Part shown: piece after piece, positions 61,633 through 64,000 of the stretch
Position numbering within the stretch: the first letter of the stretch is position 1
Layout of the letters: every line of letters begins with the position of its first letter
Source of the DNA: Mugil cephalus
Taxonomy: Eukaryota; Chordata; Actinopteri; Mugiliformes; Mugilidae
Direction: 5' to 3'
Assembly (NCBI RefSeq): GCF_022458985.1
Contig: NC_061770.1
Span: 39,475,599-39,539,598, forward strand
DNA length: 64,000 nucleotides
The notes under the pieces: model-generated
Told to the model about the DNA's origin: nothing
The model's database searches: none
The model's input: only the letters and a program-made list of their open reading frames with translations
Made by a program: the position numbers and the translations under genes

Positions 61633-62620
61633 CCCGCACATCTGCAGCAGCTCATATTAACGGGAGAAAGACTTTTAGAAAGACGTGGCCTCTCCTGAAT
61701 CATGCATCGGGTTGTGAAAATATTTTTGCATGTTTGAATCTTCGCATTCAGACGTTCATATTTCATATTTATTTGTGTGTCAAGTTTTCTTTTGTCTCTT
61801 CTTCTCTTCACTGAACGGTCGATCAGAGTGAACACAAGCCTCAACACCAGTGAACGAGTGGTTGTCAGCTTGGTGCGCCCAAAGTAACTAGTTATTAAAC
61901 TAGTTACTAGCCAATTAAAAGTCAGTTAAAAGTAAAATGATGTATTAGTGATGCCATATTGTGAATATTAACCACTAATATAGTAGTTATAGTTACAAAT
62001 AACCTACTTGTCTTTGAACCTGCACAGTTTCTGGCCTCTCATGTCTTGTGTATGTATTTTCATATATTTCTTTGGCATTTTATACATTTAGTGCAGCATC
62101 TACAGTTTTAGTTTAGTGTGAGAGGGGAGATAGAATATTTCTCTTTAGTGTCACTTCTGATTCTTCTGGTTTCAGTTTCTGCAGCCACCGTACACACTAA
62201 CCTCAGCATGACACACAGAGGACATGCTAACGAGGTGCAGGAGCAAAGCCCATAGTTTAATAGTTTCTTCACCCTTCATGCTGAAGGAGCGCAGAGAATG
62301 GAAACAGAGATAGTGTTGGGACAAGGGGAAAAGATAACATAATAGATTCTTTTTTTCACCCTGCATACCGGCAGTAAACACGCACTAAACAAACTCGTAG
62401 CAGAGATTGAGAAGCGGGAGGATTCGTCGGCGTAAACACATTCTTTGCGCGTGTAGATAATCCAGACAGCGTCGTTACTCCTCGACGTCTCGCACACATC
62501 GGAGGTCAAACGCTCTCACCTGTTCCCCCCAGTCTGGGATGAATTTTATCTGGAAACACACGCGCTCGCTTCCTGAGGTATTTACGTTTTCTCATCACAC
62601 CCTCGTTATCTCCCTCCAGC

Positions 62621-62633
62621 TCACACACACACA

Positions 62634-62674
<41 letters not shown>

Positions 62675-62678
62675 AAAC
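62621..62678. repeat. (CA)n microsatellite
   Basis: About 57 bases of CA repeats with one CT interruption near 62635 and two AAAC interruptions at the end. Likely polymorphic. Confidence 0.95.
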
Positions 62679-64000
62679 GTGAGTGAGCCTCTAATTACAA
62701 GAATCCCTGACAGTGTGGTCCGTCGTCCATCACCCAACACGCCCATCCATCTCTCCTGTTTCACCTTATCTTCCACTAATTCTTTCTTTACATTATACAT
62801 GCTTCCTGTTCTTTTCTCTTCCCTGCCTACTGTGCTTCCATAATTCCTTCCCTCTCATCATTCCCGATCCCCAGACGGACATTATCGGAGGAAACGCCGA
62901 TCGATTTGCTCCACACCCTCACTCCTCCATCCCCGTCTATTTCTCTCATCTCTCTCATCTCCCTCTCCACAAAGCCAAGCTTTCTCTCTTTCCGGTTATA
63001 TTTGGGTGAACTAATCCTCGGTTTTCCTCCCATTCTTCCTCGACTGCAGACTGCAGTCACTTCAGCGTCTTCACGAACAGCTGAGGATTTATGGAAGTTA
63101 TTTAATTCGTGCTGCAGCAGCCGGAGGAATGTGGCGTGTGTCAAAACTAAAAAAAAAATCTTGACTTTTTGACACGTTAAAGGACGACTGGTGAAGGAGA
63201 AGTGTCACTGTTACAGCGTTCATCCCTTTTAAATTTCACCAAGCGGAGATCAGACCACAAACATCCATCAGTTAAAAGAAAAAACAGGAGCAAATAATTG
63301 AATTCCTTCCCCTCAGATGGAGCTCTTATTCCTAGATAAAGACCTTCTGCAAACTTTGGCCCAGAACCAAAAATAGCTACTGAAGCTGCCACTGACACAT
63401 GAAAGAGCCAGTGACACGTTTTAGTCGAGGAATTTATTTAAAAGTTTCTCATTTTCCCTGGAAGGGAAACTTTTTTATCAGTCCTGGGTTCATCCTCTCT
63501 GCCGTTAACCTCTCCACCGTCTGCGTCGTCACCGCGCCTCCCGATTCCTCCCTTCAGTCCCATTAGTTATCTCCTGATGGGTCATTAAGTATTAAACAGC
63601 AGGCAGAGGGAAAGGGAAAAAGGAGGGAGGGGAGGGCTTCATGAGTGTCTCGTCTGCAATAATAAATGGACAGAGGGGAATGGGAACAGACAGAGAACAG
63701 GAGATTAGGGTGGGGCAGGTCCGCGGGGTCCATGTTCCTATTATGTAAGAGTAAATGGAAGTCAGTGAATGAAGAAAGGGCTGTTAGATTATGCTCTTTT
63801 CTTTGGAAGATGCTCAAAAATAACCAGAGAAGCAATCTTTTTATGTATCAGGGCGTTGGCCTCTTTTGTTTTATTTCGTGTCATGTTGCATCCGAGCAGA
63901 AGTCCTGGTTCTTCTCTGCATGAAATCAGTGCTGGGTCGTCTCATCCGGACAGAACTGAGGAGGCTTTCATGATCCAGATGATGACAAAAGTTCAAAAGG
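62679..64000. other. Unassigned right edge
   Basis: CT-rich stretches at 62735-62990 and a purine-rich stretch at 63600-63640 are the only features. No exon of m1ap or of a neighbouring gene is recognised up to the window end. Confidence 0.45.

Larger units (their letters stand above)
41301..64000 (+). other. m1ap intron 3, 5' part (partial)
   Basis: From the donor at 41301 to the window edge I recognise no further m1ap exon. I looked for segments resembling the mammalian region after VVEV and saw none. The stretch holds one tRNA gene, a tRNA relic, several dispersed repeats and microsatellites, listed separately. Sequence between those entries is unassigned. If the gene instead ends or is rearranged here, this region would be intergenic. 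Confidence 0.55.

Overview
The window looks like nuclear DNA of a ray-finned fish, most likely a teleost. The evidence is AT-rich, gene-poor sequence with spliced exons, eukaryotic tRNA genes with internal promoters, many (CA)n, (TA)n and pentanucleotide repeats, and Tc1/mariner relics of types I recognise from teleost genomes. I cannot name the species. There is no operon structure, CRISPR array, virus or plasmid.

One protein gene is supported: the 5' part of m1ap (meiosis 1 associated protein), plus strand. Three coding exons (35353-35610, 35782-35970, 41129-41300) encode about the first 206 codons in one open, phase-consistent reading frame with GT/AG borders. Intron 1 is 171 bp and intron 2 about 5.2 kb. 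Intron 3 runs off the right edge (more than 22.7 kb). I found no later m1ap exon.

Five tRNA genes are clear: Leu-AAG (minus, 1656-1737), Ile-AAT (plus, 32013-32086) and three Ala-CGC copies (36793-36864 plus, 37622-37693 minus, 49613-49684 minus). The first two Ala copies are identical, head-to-head, and lie inside m1ap intron 2. The third lies in intron 3 and differs by a compensated base pair in the T stem. A 19-base tRNA-Ala 3' remnant at 48790 is joined directly to a transposon fragment.

The rest is repeats and unassigned sequence. From left to right: an internally deleted Tc1-like copy (about 574-1617); a short deletion derivative of a second Tc1-like family (3495-3808) ending in a (TA)n tract; repeat family A (8507, 27873 inverted, 40308); a second copy of the first Tc1-like family with a different deletion (10082-10895); family B (12226 and inverted near 51765); family C (13095 and 22000); a 0.67-kb element with 21-bp terminal inverted repeats (16331-17003); family D with ATCGATA-rich ends (18816 and inverted at 61160); a 279-bp higher-order tandem repeat (19291-19900); a 0.7-kb pentanucleotide-type satellite (24664-25368); and a roughly 1-kb element with matching TAGGGAT..GGCATCG ends (58203-59240). 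Family names A to D are mine.

I see no evidence for a previously undescribed gene system. The most informative observations are the tRNA-Ala set, the differing deletions of one Tc1-like family, the NAGNAG acceptor in m1ap and the higher-order tandem repeat. All similarities were judged by eye.
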